DNA from: Streptococcus parauberis NCFD 2020
Lineage (GTDB): Bacteria > Bacillota > Bacilli > Lactobacillales > Streptococcaceae
Assembly (NCBI RefSeq): GCF_000187935.1
Contig: NZ_AEUT02000001.1
Span: 682,001 to 746,000 of the forward strand
Direction of reading: 5' to 3'
DNA length: 64,000 bases
A program made the translations under genes and the position numbers. Numbering within the stretch: the stretch's first letter is position 1; every line of letters begins with the position of its first letter. The notes beneath the pieces were generated by a model. It was given only the letters and a program-made list of their open reading frames with translations, did no database searches and had not been told where the DNA came from. Shown here in pieces: positions 23,482 through 32,217 of this stretch.

Positions 23482-24129
23482 TTAATATGCTAGTTTTTCT
23501 TCAATCACAGCCTGTGATTTTTCCAAAACGATTGTAATTCCCCAATAGATCAAAGCAACTAGAATATACATAGACATGTAGTCCCATTCACGACTACCAA
23601 TGATTTTAGCATTCTGAAAAATGTCCGGTACCGTAATCATCGCTGTCAATGAAGAGCTCTTGACCATATCAATGATGACATTACCAAGTGATGGCACAGC
23701 AATCCGAAAAGCTTGTGGCAAAATAACTTGTTTGACGATACTAGCATAAGGTAAGCCTAAAGCACGCGCAGCCTCCCATTGACCAAAATCGACCGCTTCA
23801 ATTGAGCCTCGGAACACCTCGGCCATATAAGCAGCGCTGACCATGGTAAAGCCAATCAAAGCGCATAAGAGTGCTGGTAATTGAAAACCGTAATAAGGTA
23901 GCCCAAAATAGAGGACAAAGAGAACCACAATCATTGGTACTCCCCGCATAAAGGAAACGTAAAATTTAATCAGCTGTCTTAGCCAAGTTTGTTTAGATCT
24001 GCCTAGGAGAGCTAATATCAACCCTAAAAATAATCCTGAGGTAAAACTTAATAGAGAGATTCCTAAAGTATAAGGAAGGCCACCTAAGACATAACCTAAG
24101 CTTTTCCAAATTAATTCTAAATTGATCAA
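23482..24129 (-). CDS. polar amino acid ABC transporter permease (HisM/GlnP family)
   Basis: The protein has 215 residues with five predicted membrane helices and the EAA loop that docks the ATPase, here EAARALGLPYASIVKQVILPQAFRI. It belongs to the His/Gln/Glu/cystine permease family. It lies 22 bases after the binding-protein gene, so the two form one transcript. No ATP-binding subunit gene follows; a terminator comes at once. The ATPase must be encoded elsewhere or shared. Confidence 0.9.
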   Translation of the reverse strand: MINLELIWKSLGYVLGGLPYTLGISLLSFTSGLFLGLILALLGRSKQTWLRQLIKFYVSFMRGVPMIVVLFVLYFGLPYYGFQLPALLCALIGFTMVSAAYMAEVFRGSIEAVDFGQWEAARALGLPYASIVKQVILPQAFRIAVPSLGNVIIDMVKSSSLTAMITVPDIFQNAKIIGSREWDYMSMYILVALIYWGITIVLEKSQAVIEEKLAY

Positions 24130-24151
24130 TCATGCTACCTCTCTTTACCTA

Positions 24152-25018
24152 TTACTCAACATCTTTAGTGTCAATTACAGGAATCTTTTTATCTCTACCA
24201 AATGGTACTGTTAAGTCTTGACCACCATAGTAAGTTTCAGATATCTTTTTCAAGCTACCATCTTTTTTCATGGCTTTAATAGTCTTGTTGATTTCTTTTA
24301 ATAGACTATCATCATTTTTACTCATAACAATCCCTTGTTCAGTTGGATTATATTGAACATCAGCCATTTTTATATTCATTTTTGGATTTTGTGACTTCAT
24401 AAAATCAACAAACAATTTTTGAGCAGGGTAATCATTTGGAATAAAGTCTGTACGTCCATTAGCCACATCATTTAAGTAAACATCATTGGAAACATTGTCA
24501 TAGGAAACTAGTTTTGCACCAAGTTTCTTAGCAATTTTCATTGATTCTGTTCCTTCAGCACCAGCAGCTTTTTTGCCTTTCCAGTCACTCAAGTCTTTCT
24601 TGGAAATACCTGAAGTACCATCTGCACGAACAATTAATCCACCAACCCCATATTTATAAGGTTCAGACATATTGTATTTAGTAGTACGTTTTTTTGTGAC
24701 ATCAAAGTTATTGATTGATAAATCAACACGACCACTGTCTAGAGATGTAAACGCTTGATCAAAACCAGTTTCAACAAATTTAACCTTAACATGAAGACGT
24801 TTAGCAACTTCTTTCATCATGTCAACTTCATAACCAACTAGTTCATTTTTATCATTCATATATGAAGTTGGTTGGTAAGTTTTAGGGGTACCAACGGTAA
24901 TAACGCCTTTTTTCTCAATCTTATCCCAAGAACTTGTTTGAGAAGATGTATTTGAAGAGCAAGCTGACAAAGTCAAAGCAGCAAGTCCTAGTCCAACTAA
25001 TGCATAGTGTCTTTTCAT
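24152..25018 (-). CDS. amino acid ABC transporter substrate-binding lipoprotein
   Basis: The protein has 288 residues with a lipoprotein signal peptide and lipobox LTLSAC (Cys20). The mature part is a family 3 solute-binding fold: GVITVGTPKTYQPTSYMNDKNELVGYEVDMMKEVAKRL, and the RVDLSINNFDVTKKRT ligand-site segment. The residues suggest a polar amino acid or cystine-type ligand, but specificity cannot be read. An extended -10 (TGC-TATACT) lies about 40 bases upstream of the start, and an AAAAGGAG ribosome site precedes the ATG. Confidence 0.9.
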   Translation of the reverse strand: MKRHYALVGLGLAALTLSACSSNTSSQTSSWDKIEKKGVITVGTPKTYQPTSYMNDKNELVGYEVDMMKEVAKRLHVKVKFVETGFDQAFTSLDSGRVDLSINNFDVTKKRTTKYNMSEPYKYGVGGLIVRADGTSGISKKDLSDWKGKKAAGAEGTESMKIAKKLGAKLVSYDNVSNDVYLNDVANGRTDFIPNDYPAQKLFVDFMKSQNPKMNIKMADVQYNPTEQGIVMSKNDDSLLKEINKTIKAMKKDGSLKKISETYYGGQDLTVPFGRDKKIPVIDTKDVE

Positions 25019-25153
25019 TAAAAGAGACTCCTTTTCTTTAATAAAATTAGTATAGCACTGTCAGTTTAAATATAAAATGATAATGCTTACAAAAAAGAGA
25101 AGCTATCCTATAATAGACTTCCCTTTTTAAACATGTATTATATAAAAATAAGA

Positions 25154-26602
25154 TTATAACATTAATTTTCCATTATCTTCGAAGAGTTGTGCTACTTGCA
25201 AAAGAAGATCTTCTCTTCCTTTAGCAGCCATGAATTGTATACCCAATGGTAATTCTGACTTGGTTTGGTGCGTTGGTAAATTAATTGCTGGTTGCCCAGT
25301 CAGATTCGCTAGGGGGGTATAAGGATTCAAAGCAAGGCCTGGTCTAAACATTTCTGTCACCAATTGCATCTGCTCAGCAGGCATAAACTTTTCAGCATTG
25401 GCCAATTTTTCCAACAATTGAGGACTAGGATTAATTTGACCATGTTTGGGCGCAACATCATGAGTTGTCGGCGTGAGCAAGAGATCATAAGTCTTATGAA
25501 AAACGTCCATAATAGCACTGTAGTTATCCCAAACATGCATCATGGCTGTGTAATCTTTAGCCAAAATCATTTGTCCACTTTGATAGATAGCCCAAGTCAT
25601 CGGCTCCATATCAGCCTTAATAACTGGACGACCCAAAAATTTCTCAATTCCTGCAAACATACTCGCCGTCTCAACTGAATTCATCACATAATAATGAGAA
25701 ATCAATTCTTTCATATCAATTGGCGCAGACTCTAGTTCCACAACCTCATATCCTTTGTCTTTAAGAAATTGCACAGCATTAAGCACAGCTTGCTTCGCCT
25801 CAGAACCAAGATCAGTACCATCAGGATTCTTAGTCAAATAGGCCACCTTCATATGTGGTAATTGACTATCAAACAGCTCTTCCTTTGTCAGAATTGGCAA
25901 GGGAAATGGACTCTCCAACTGACAATCTTGCAAGTAGTACAATAAATTTCTCGTATCGCGAACAGATTTAGTAATGGCAAACTGGACCGCTGCCCCCTGC
26001 CATCTACGGTAAGGATTGGGACCAGATGGAATTCGTCCACGTGATGTTTTCAAGCCAATCAAACCATTAAATGAAGCTGGAATCCGAATTGAGCCACCAC
26101 CGTCACTTGCTGGTGAGATAACTGTTATGCCGGCCGAAATTAAAGCTGCCGCAGCTCCTGATGAACCACCTGCATTACGGCTTTTATCGAAAGGTAAATT
26201 AACAATGCCAAAAGTCCGACTATCAGAGATATTTTTAAAGCCATATTCTGGTGTATTGGTTTTACCTAATATAATAAAGCCTAAATCTTCTAAAGCCTGA
26301 ACATAATAGTCTGTCTTACTTGCAATAGTGTCTTTAAACAAAATTGAACCTGAACCAGATAATTCATCTTTCATATCCATCCCTAAGTCTTTTAAGTAAA
26401 TTGGGACACCAGCAAAGGGTTTATCTGTAAAGTCACGTTTATCAGCCTCTTTCAAAGCCTTTTCATACCTAGTCGAAATGATGGCATTAATGTCTGGATT
26501 CAATGCATTTGCTTTTCTAATAGTGTCCATTACTAATTCTTTAGGACTAACTTGTCCAGCTCGCACGGCCTCAGCCATAGCAGTTGCATCTTTAAATTCC
26601 AT
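25154..26602 (-). CDS. amidase (amidase-signature family)
   Basis: The protein has 482 residues. The Ser-cisSer-Lys triad is visible: Lys71 in IYLKDLG and the serines in AGGSSGAAAA and DGGGSIRIPASFNGL. It resembles GatA but lacks the gatC/gatB context, so it is more likely a stand-alone hydrolase of amides, possibly peptides or small xenobiotics. The gene starts three bases after the end of the YbhB-like gene, so they are co-transcribed. Substrate unknown. Confidence 0.88.
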   Translation of the reverse strand: MEFKDATAMAEAVRAGQVSPKELVMDTIRKANALNPDINAIISTRYEKALKEADKRDFTDKPFAGVPIYLKDLGMDMKDELSGSGSILFKDTIASKTDYYVQALEDLGFIILGKTNTPEYGFKNISDSRTFGIVNLPFDKSRNAGGSSGAAAALISAGITVISPASDGGGSIRIPASFNGLIGLKTSRGRIPSGPNPYRRWQGAAVQFAITKSVRDTRNLLYYLQDCQLESPFPLPILTKEELFDSQLPHMKVAYLTKNPDGTDLGSEAKQAVLNAVQFLKDKGYEVVELESAPIDMKELISHYYVMNSVETASMFAGIEKFLGRPVIKADMEPMTWAIYQSGQMILAKDYTAMMHVWDNYSAIMDVFHKTYDLLLTPTTHDVAPKHGQINPSPQLLEKLANAEKFMPAEQMQLVTEMFRPGLALNPYTPLANLTGQPAINLPTHQTKSELPLGIQFMAAKGREDLLLQVAQLFEDNGKLML

Positions 26603-26605
26603 GTT

Positions 26606-27106
26606 TTAGTATTCTCCTACTAATTTAACTTTCTGACTATCTAGAATATGACCCTCAATAGCATTCATGAGGTGATTTAAATAAAAGCCATTTTCTAACT
26701 CTAAAACTGAATCCAAGGCATAGACCACCAAATGATAGTCATGATCCTTATCAGGTGGTTTGGGGCCAATATACTGTTGGTCGATTGTCTTCACTTCAGC
26801 AGAGAAAAAATTGCTAACTAATGAATTTTTTCCTTCCAAATGCTCCTTATTCTCAAGAGAAAAATTTCTAGCAATAGTGCACTGGTCGGTTTTAACATTG
26901 GCAACTAACCAATGGATGTAAGGAAAACCACAAACAGGAACGGCATCATAATCAATTAAAGTCCAGGCCAGTGATTTTGTTCCATTTGGTAGCTCCTCTA
27001 TAGAGAAAGGAAAGGATGTAACAGCCATTCCAAATTCTGTTACTTGGGCATTTTTAGCATAGTCATCTGGGATAATTAAATTATTAAATGGAAAATTTAC
27101 TTTCAT
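26606..27106 (-). CDS. YbhB/YbcL family (PEBP, Raf-kinase-inhibitor-like) protein
   Basis: The protein has 166 residues. It shows the PEBP signature in order: SLAWTLIDYDAVPVCGFPYIHWLVANV (ligand pocket with the D-x-D and H residues), then YIGPKPPDKDHDYHLVVYALD. Bacterial YbhB/YbcL proteins are small cytosolic phospholipid- or phosphate-binding proteins of unclear role. It is the middle gene of a DUF1398 - YbhB - amidase unit. Confidence 0.9.
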   Translation of the reverse strand: MKVNFPFNNLIIPDDYAKNAQVTEFGMAVTSFPFSIEELPNGTKSLAWTLIDYDAVPVCGFPYIHWLVANVKTDQCTIARNFSLENKEHLEGKNSLVSNFFSAEVKTIDQQYIGPKPPDKDHDYHLVVYALDSVLELENGFYLNHLMNAIEGHILDSQKVKLVGEY

Positions 27107-27142
27107 TCTTAAGTCCTCAATCCTTTAAAGAAAATCTAGTCA

Positions 27143-27526
27143 TTATACTGGAATTGGTTCACTATAGACCATTTGGTCATTTAAATCAAAATAAGTACAG
27201 GTTTTTACTAACAAGTCAACATCCCACTTATAGATACCTGCATCAGCAGTATCTTTACAAAAAGTTGGAAAATCTGTTTGACCAGATTGGTGCAATTTTA
27301 ACTGTTGCATAAAATAATCTTTATCTAAATTTTCAGCAACCGCTTCAACTTGAAAGGCTGCCATTGCCACTTGATTACCATCTTTATCATTATAAATAGC
27401 TTTCCCATCTTTAATGTTAACAGTATTGCTAACCATTCCTAGATCTAGAAAAGCTTGTACCAACATTGGAAAATTACGGCCGCCAAATTCCTCTTGAGCC
27501 TTTGTTATAGCATCTTTAGTTATCAT
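27143..27526 (-). CDS. DUF1398 family protein
   Basis: The protein has 127 residues. It begins with a helix (AITKAQEEFGGRNFPMLVQAFLDLGM) and ends with the family pattern GIYKWDVDLLVKTCTYFD..... The DUF1398 family (E. coli YbcV type) has no known function. An extended -10 (TGG-TATAAC, minus strand at about 27548-27556) and a GGAGAGAGG ribosome site lie upstream, so it heads the unit with the PEBP and amidase genes. Confidence 0.85.
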   Translation of the reverse strand: MITKDAITKAQEEFGGRNFPMLVQAFLDLGMVSNTVNIKDGKAIYNDKDGNQVAMAAFQVEAVAENLDKDYFMQQLKLHQSGQTDFPTFCKDTADAGIYKWDVDLLVKTCTYFDLNDQMVYSEPIPV

Positions 27527-27604
27527 TTCCTCTCTCCTTTATTACGTCAGTTATACCATAAAAGAAGATAAATCACCATTACTTAACACGGTCTAAAATT
27601 AGCA

Positions 27605-28363
27605 TCAGTTTTCAGAAAAAGATGGGTTATCAGATTTTAAAGCGTTCCAGTAATAAGCTGCTTCCTGATAGCCTTGATGTTCATACATATCCCGATTTTC
27701 TTCTTCGGAAACAAGGATTAATTTTTTGAAATATTGGGCAGCAGTTCTCTGTAAAGCAGAACCAATTCCTTTACCACGGTAGTCTTCAATCAAAGAAAAA
27801 TCATCGATCTCTATATATTCTCCATATTCCCAAGCAGTCACATCCCCAACTAATTTTTCACCATCTTTAGCAACATAGATTCGAGACCCTTTTTCAGGCA
27901 AATGCATGCGATTGTATACTAGCATCTGCTTAGCAAAATCTTCACCATAAACCAAACTTTGTTGGTATTTCAAATCAAGATAGTCAGAAAAATCTGAAGC
28001 ATGTAATTCCTCAATGGTAATTGATCCAATATCTTTTTGACTAAGTTTTAAATTACTAAACTGATTTGTAAATATAATATGTCGCGAAAACTTAAAGCCC
28101 TCTTTCTCCAAGTACTCTTTAATCTCTAAATCAGGGTAATAATTCTCTGGAAAATTAAACATAATATATTTGTGCGGGTAATTAATTTGCTCCTCTTTTA
28201 TATAGTCAATATCTTTAGCCAACTCCTCAATATTTGGGACAAGCTTATAATCTATATAGTTGGAATAATAACGTTCAGAAAGAATATCATCCTTCATGTG
28301 AGTAAAACGGTCAGTATCTAGATATGGCATCTTATTTGTATTTAAAAGTTCTTTATATCCCAT
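27605..28363 (-). CDS. GNAT-family acetyltransferase with N-terminal extension
   Basis: The protein has 252 residues. The C-terminal 120 form a GNAT fold with the acetyl-CoA pyrophosphate loop YRGKGIGSALQ (about residue 198) and the EENRDMYEHQGY helix. The first 120 residues look like a diverged second GNAT-like half (SRHIIFTNQFSNLKL linker). Substrate unknown. It has its own promoter-like TGT-TATAAT about 25 bases upstream and is separated from the next gene by 78 bases. Confidence 0.8.
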   Translation of the reverse strand: MGYKELLNTNKMPYLDTDRFTHMKDDILSERYYSNYIDYKLVPNIEELAKDIDYIKEEQINYPHKYIMFNFPENYYPDLEIKEYLEKEGFKFSRHIIFTNQFSNLKLSQKDIGSITIEELHASDFSDYLDLKYQQSLVYGEDFAKQMLVYNRMHLPEKGSRIYVAKDGEKLVGDVTAWEYGEYIEIDDFSLIEDYRGKGIGSALQRTAAQYFKKLILVSEEENRDMYEHQGYQEAAYYWNALKSDNPSFSEN

Positions 28364-28417
28364 TGTTCAGAATCTCCTTCAATTTACATTGTCACATCTA
28401 ATTATAACACTCTCCAA

Positions 28418-28441
28418 CAAAAAAAAGCAGGAAGCACCTGC
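28418..28441 (-). terminator. pyrE terminator
   Basis: GCAGG / CCTGC stem with an AAGCA loop and an eight-base T-run on the minus strand, just after the pyrE stop. Confidence 0.85.
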
Positions 28442-28449
28442 CCTTTTAC

Positions 28450-29079
28450 TTATTTATGCCAATTTTCTTGGTCCTCTTTAAATTTCTTTAAGAGCTGTAA
28501 ACCGTCAGCATCAATGTAGCCTTTAACTTTAGCCACTCTAATTAACTCTGAGTAATTAGACAAAGTAATTAACTCGATCCCAGCCTCTTTGAAACTAGCT
28601 GTTGCTTTTGGAAGTTGATAAGTGAAGATAGCAACAACTCCTAGGACTTCTGCTCCTTCCCAAATAGCTGCCGCAGCCGCATCTAATACCGATCCGCCAG
28701 TTGAAATTAAATCTTCAATGATAACCATTTTTTGACCAGGCAAGACACGTCCTTCAATTTGATTACCAGCTCCGTGATCTTTTGGCTTACTACGAATGTA
28801 AGCAAAAGGTAAGTTCATTTTATCAGCAATAATAGCACCATGAGGAATACCAGCTGTTGCTGTACCAGCAATCACTTCAACCTCTGGATAATGCGCTTTA
28901 ATTGTTTCAACAAAGCCATTTTCAATGATGGTACGTGTTTCAGGGTATGATAAGGTAATTCTATTGTCTGTGTATATGGGGGATTTGATACCAGAAGCCC
29001 AAGTAAATGGATCTTCAGGTTTTAAATAAACAGCTTTAATATCAAGTAATTCAGCAGCAATTTGAGATGATAATGGCAT
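28450..29079 (-). CDS. pyrE: orotate phosphoribosyltransferase
   Basis: The protein has 209 residues, normal length. The PRPP-binding motif [16 protein letters not shown] is at about residues 117-132, and the flexible-loop lysines are in [17 protein letters not shown]. It joins orotate to PRPP to give OMP, which PyrF then decarboxylates. It lies 39 bases downstream of pyrF in one operon governed by the PyrR attenuator. Confidence 0.96.
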   Translation of the reverse strand: MPLSSQIAAELLDIKAVYLKPEDPFTWASGIKSPIYTDNRITLSYPETRTIIENGFVETIKAHYPEVEVIAGTATAGIPHGAIIADKMNLPFAYIRSKPKDHGAGNQIEGRVLPGQKMVIIEDLISTGGSVLDAAAAAIWEGAEVLGVVAIFTYQLPKATASFKEAGIELITLSNYSELIRVAKVKGYIDADGLQLLKKFKEDQENWHK

Positions 29080-29118
29080 AATAGGCTCCTTTGGTGTTAT
29101 ATAGGGTAAATAAATTTC

Positions 29119-29811
29119 TTAAGCATTCCATTCAGCTTTAATGGCATGGTATGAGGCCACAGGATCGTCTGCAAGCGTGATTGGACGACCAACAACAATA
29201 TAGTCACTACCAATTGTTTTAGCTTGACTAGGTGTCATAATACGCTTCTGGTCACCAATATCAGAACCAGTTGGACGAATGCCAGGGGTTAAACAAACAA
29301 AGTTATCTGGCGTTACTTCTTTAATTGCTTCAACTTCATGTGCTGAACAAACGACACCGTCTAATCCAGCAATTACAGTCCGTTTAGCATAATGTAAAAC
29401 AGATTCTAGAAGTGTCGATTGAATGTTCTGATCTTCACGCATCATTTCTTCACTGGTTGACGTTAATTGTGTCACTGCAATCAAGATTGGACCTTGACCT
29501 AAGCCCTTACGCGCAGCTTGGAGCATTTCAACACCACCAGCAGCTTGGACGGTTGTCATATCAATCCCCATTTTTGACAGAACTTCCATTGTCGACATAA
29601 CGGTGTTAGGAATATCGTGCAATTTCAAATCAAGAAAGACGCTGTGACCAAGCGCCTTCACATAGCGAACAATTTCAGGACCTACGGCGTAGTAGAGTTC
29701 CATCCCTATTTTGACATAAAGCTTTTCTTCTTTGGGAAATAAACCTAAAAAAGATTTCATTTCTTCAAATGACGGGAAATCAAGAGCAATAATCGGACGT
29801 TCTTCGTGCAT
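29119..29811 (-). CDS. pyrF: orotidine 5'-phosphate decarboxylase
   Basis: The protein has 230 residues. The catalytic Lys-Asp cluster is visible in [12 protein letters not shown] (about residues 58-69), with an N-terminal IIALDFPS strand and the phosphate loop TPGIRP...GDQKR and [10 protein letters not shown]. It makes UMP from OMP. It is first in the pyrF-pyrE operon; its leader holds a PyrR-dependent attenuator. Confidence 0.96.
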   Translation of the reverse strand: MHEERPIIALDFPSFEEMKSFLGLFPKEEKLYVKIGMELYYAVGPEIVRYVKALGHSVFLDLKLHDIPNTVMSTMEVLSKMGIDMTTVQAAGGVEMLQAARKGLGQGPILIAVTQLTSTSEEMMREDQNIQSTLLESVLHYAKRTVIAGLDGVVCSAHEVEAIKEVTPDNFVCLTPGIRPTGSDIGDQKRIMTPSQAKTIGSDYIVVGRPITLADDPVASYHAIKAEWNA

Positions 29812-29846
29812 GGAGTTTTCCTTTCTGGGCTATCCATTTTAGGGAT

Positions 29847-29945
29847 AAAAAAACCTTACTTCCAAAGAAGCAAGGTTACCGAAAAGTTGGCGTGCAAATA
29901 CACCCCTTTTTGTCATGTAACCTTAGGAGCCTCTCTGGACTTTTT
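29847..29945 (-). promoter_or_regulatory. PyrR-regulated attenuator in the pyrF leader
   Basis: On the minus strand the leader starts with AGTCCAGAGAGGCT (complement of about 29927-29942), the hallmark PyrR-binding hairpin loop. The terminator follows: AACCTTGCTTC / GAAGTAAGGTT with a seven-T tail (29847-29877). The segment CCTAAGGTTACATG between them can pair with the terminator's 5' side as an antiterminator. Known mechanism: UMP-bound PyrR frees the terminator and lowers pyrFE expression. Confidence 0.9.
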
Positions 29946-30043
29946 TAAAGGTATCAAATTTTCTCCTTATTATATCTTTTTTTAATTAGACTGTCAAAGC
30001 TTTTTCAAAGGCAAAACTGGAATTTGCTTAAAATCTGAACAAT

Positions 30044-30071
30044 AAAAAAGCCTATCTTAAAGATAAGCTTT
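30044..30071 (-). terminator. terminator after the unknown protein gene
   Basis: AAGCTTATCTT / AAGATAGGCTT stem followed by six T on the minus strand. Confidence 0.85.
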
Positions 30072-30630
30072 ATTTTAATAATTGTTCATTTGCACTAAGT
30101 GCCTCCGGTGAGGAATGTTTTGGCCCTTGATAATGCTTAATAAAAGCATCTTCTTCAATGTTGACCATTTTAATATGTTCATACAAAACAGGAGGAACGG
30201 GCACTTCTTTGAGTGACATCACAATGATTTTCAAAGATGAAAAGACATCAATTAAGACACCAAAAACACGAATTCTTTTATCTCCAAGGATTGCTTGAAA
30301 AACATCTTTATTTTGGCAAAGTTCAACTAGATTCTCAAGACCACGAATCCAAGTATCTACAATTTGCAAAGTCTTGTTCATTAATTTGAATGCTTTCTCT
30401 TCATACCAAAACGTTGATTCAATTAAACGTTGCTGATAATCCAATTGATTAATTGCAGAAACAATTTCACCCAACTCAGATTGAACAGATTGAGCCGAAA
30501 ACTCGCCACCTAAAATAGACGGCGTCCTTTCCACTAATTGGAGTTCATCTTTAAACAGTGTCAAATAATGAATACTGACCAATAATTTTTGAATTAAAAC
30601 TTTATGACTACTTTGTTCAGTACGACTCAT
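30070..30630 (-). CDS. conserved protein of unknown function (186 aa)
   Basis: I chose the ATG at 30628-30630 (MSRTEQSSHKVLIQ...) because AAGGAG lies six bases before it; an in-frame ATG ten codons upstream has no such site. The product is soluble and nearly all helical, with long amphipathic stretches (VLIQKLLVSIHYLTLFKDEL and VDTWIRGLENLVELCQNK). No catalytic motif and no family is recognised. It sits alone between pyrF and the capsule locus with its own terminator. Confidence 0.75.
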   Translation of the reverse strand: MSRTEQSSHKVLIQKLLVSIHYLTLFKDELQLVERTPSILGGEFSAQSVQSELGEIVSAINQLDYQQRLIESTFWYEEKAFKLMNKTLQIVDTWIRGLENLVELCQNKDVFQAILGDKRIRVFGVLIDVFSSLKIIVMSLKEVPVPPVLYEHIKMVNIEEDAFIKHYQGPKHSSPEALSANEQLLK

Positions 30631-30738
30631 ACGACACTCCTTCTTTGAAAACTCTTCCATGGAAAACTATACTATTAATATAACACAAGACTATTAAAAG
30701 GGCAATTCAATTTCTTGAAAATTAGATGAAAGAGAAAG

Positions 30739-31975
30739 TTAATCGCGTCTGAATAGATCTCTCGTATAAACTTTTGATTCAACATCGTCAAGGCTGTTAT
30801 CATAGCGGTTAGCAATGATTGCTTGAGATAGTTTTTTAAATTCTTCAAGGTCATTAACAACCTGGCTACCAAAAAATGTAGTTCCATTTTCTAGACTAGG
30901 TTCAAAAATAATAACTTTTGCACCTTTAGCTTTGATACGTTTCATAACACCTTGAATTGAAGATTGTCTAAAGTTATCACTATTACTTTTCATTGTCAGA
31001 CGATAGACACCAATAATAATTTCTTTTTCCAGTTCAGGATTATATTCACTTGATCCGTCATAGGCTCCAGCCATTTCCAAAACCTTGTCCGCAATATAAT
31101 CTTTTCTTGTACGATTACTTTCAACGATGGCTGCCATCATATTTTGAGGAACGTCTTTATAATTAGCAAGTAATTGCTTTGTATCCTTAGGTAAGCAATA
31201 ACCACCATAGCCAAATGAAGGATTATTATATTGATTCCCGATCCTAGGGTCTAAACCAACACCATCAATAATTGCTTTCGAATCTAAACCTTTAGTTTCA
31301 GCATATGTATCAAGTTCATTAAAGTATGAAACGCGAAGAGCTAAATAAGTGTTAGAAAAGAGCTTCACTGCTTCTGCTTCAGTAAATCCCATAATTAATG
31401 TCTCAATTGATTCTTTTAGGGCACCCTCTTGAAGCAAATGGGCAAATGTTTCAGCCTTAGCTGTAAGTTCTGGATCAGATTTATCAGTGCCAACAATAAT
31501 CCGACTTGGATAAAGATTGTCATATAAAGCACGAGATTCTCTTAAGAATTTCGGACTAAAGATAATATTAGTTGTATTATATTTTTCACGAACACTTTCA
31601 GTAAATCCAACTGGAATCGTTGATTTAATGACCATGATTGCTTATGGATTAACCTTTAAAACAGTCTCAATAACTTGCTCAACTGCACTTGTATCAAAAA
31701 AGTCACGTTTACTATCATAATTTGTTGGCGCAGCAATGATGACAAATTCTGCATCTTTATAGGCCTTTTCACCATCTAATGTAGCAATGAGATTTAGGTC
31801 TTTATGAGCTAAGTAATCTTCTATTTCGTTGTCTTGAATTGGTGATTTATTATCATTAATTAAGTCTACTTTTTCTGGAATAATATCTATAGCCTTAAAC
31901 TCATGATGTTGTGCTAAAAGAACTGCCATCGATAGGCCAACATAACCTGTTCCTGCAACTGCTATTTTTTTTCAT
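30739..31975 (-). pseudogene. ugd: UDP-glucose 6-dehydrogenase, broken by frameshift and nonsense mutation
   Basis: The frame starts at the ATG at 31973-31975, but an A8 run (31965-31972) shifts it; seven A would give [20 protein letters not shown], the NAD-binding start of the enzyme. A second lesion is an in-frame TAA at 31639-31641 ([15 protein letters not shown]), one base from CAA. Otherwise the sequence is well kept, including the catalytic Cys in [12 protein letters not shown]; repaired length is about 411 residues. The enzyme makes UDP-glucuronate for capsule or hyaluronan. The good preservation points to recent loss. The 242 bases upstream (31976-32217) are AT-rich and empty. Confidence 0.9.
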
Positions 31976-32217
31976 TTTAGCCTTTTTCATTTGTTTTTAA
32001 AACTTTTTTATTTTTTAGTTCAAAGTATACAACAAGGACAAATGGTAGAAAAGAGCCTTAAAAATATTCTAGCCAAAAAGCTAAAATCATTATTTCTATT
32101 GAGTTTAAAATTTAACTCATATAAAAATTAAACATTTCAAATCTTAAATTAACTTCTAAAGATACACTTAGTCTTGTCTATTAACATAGATCTAAATTAT
32201 TGAATCACTTACATATG

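Noticed and set aside
30675-30887. small ORF overlapping the end of the UDP-glucose dehydrogenase remnant
   Set aside because: It is an alternative frame of the dehydrogenase C-terminus with no ribosome site.
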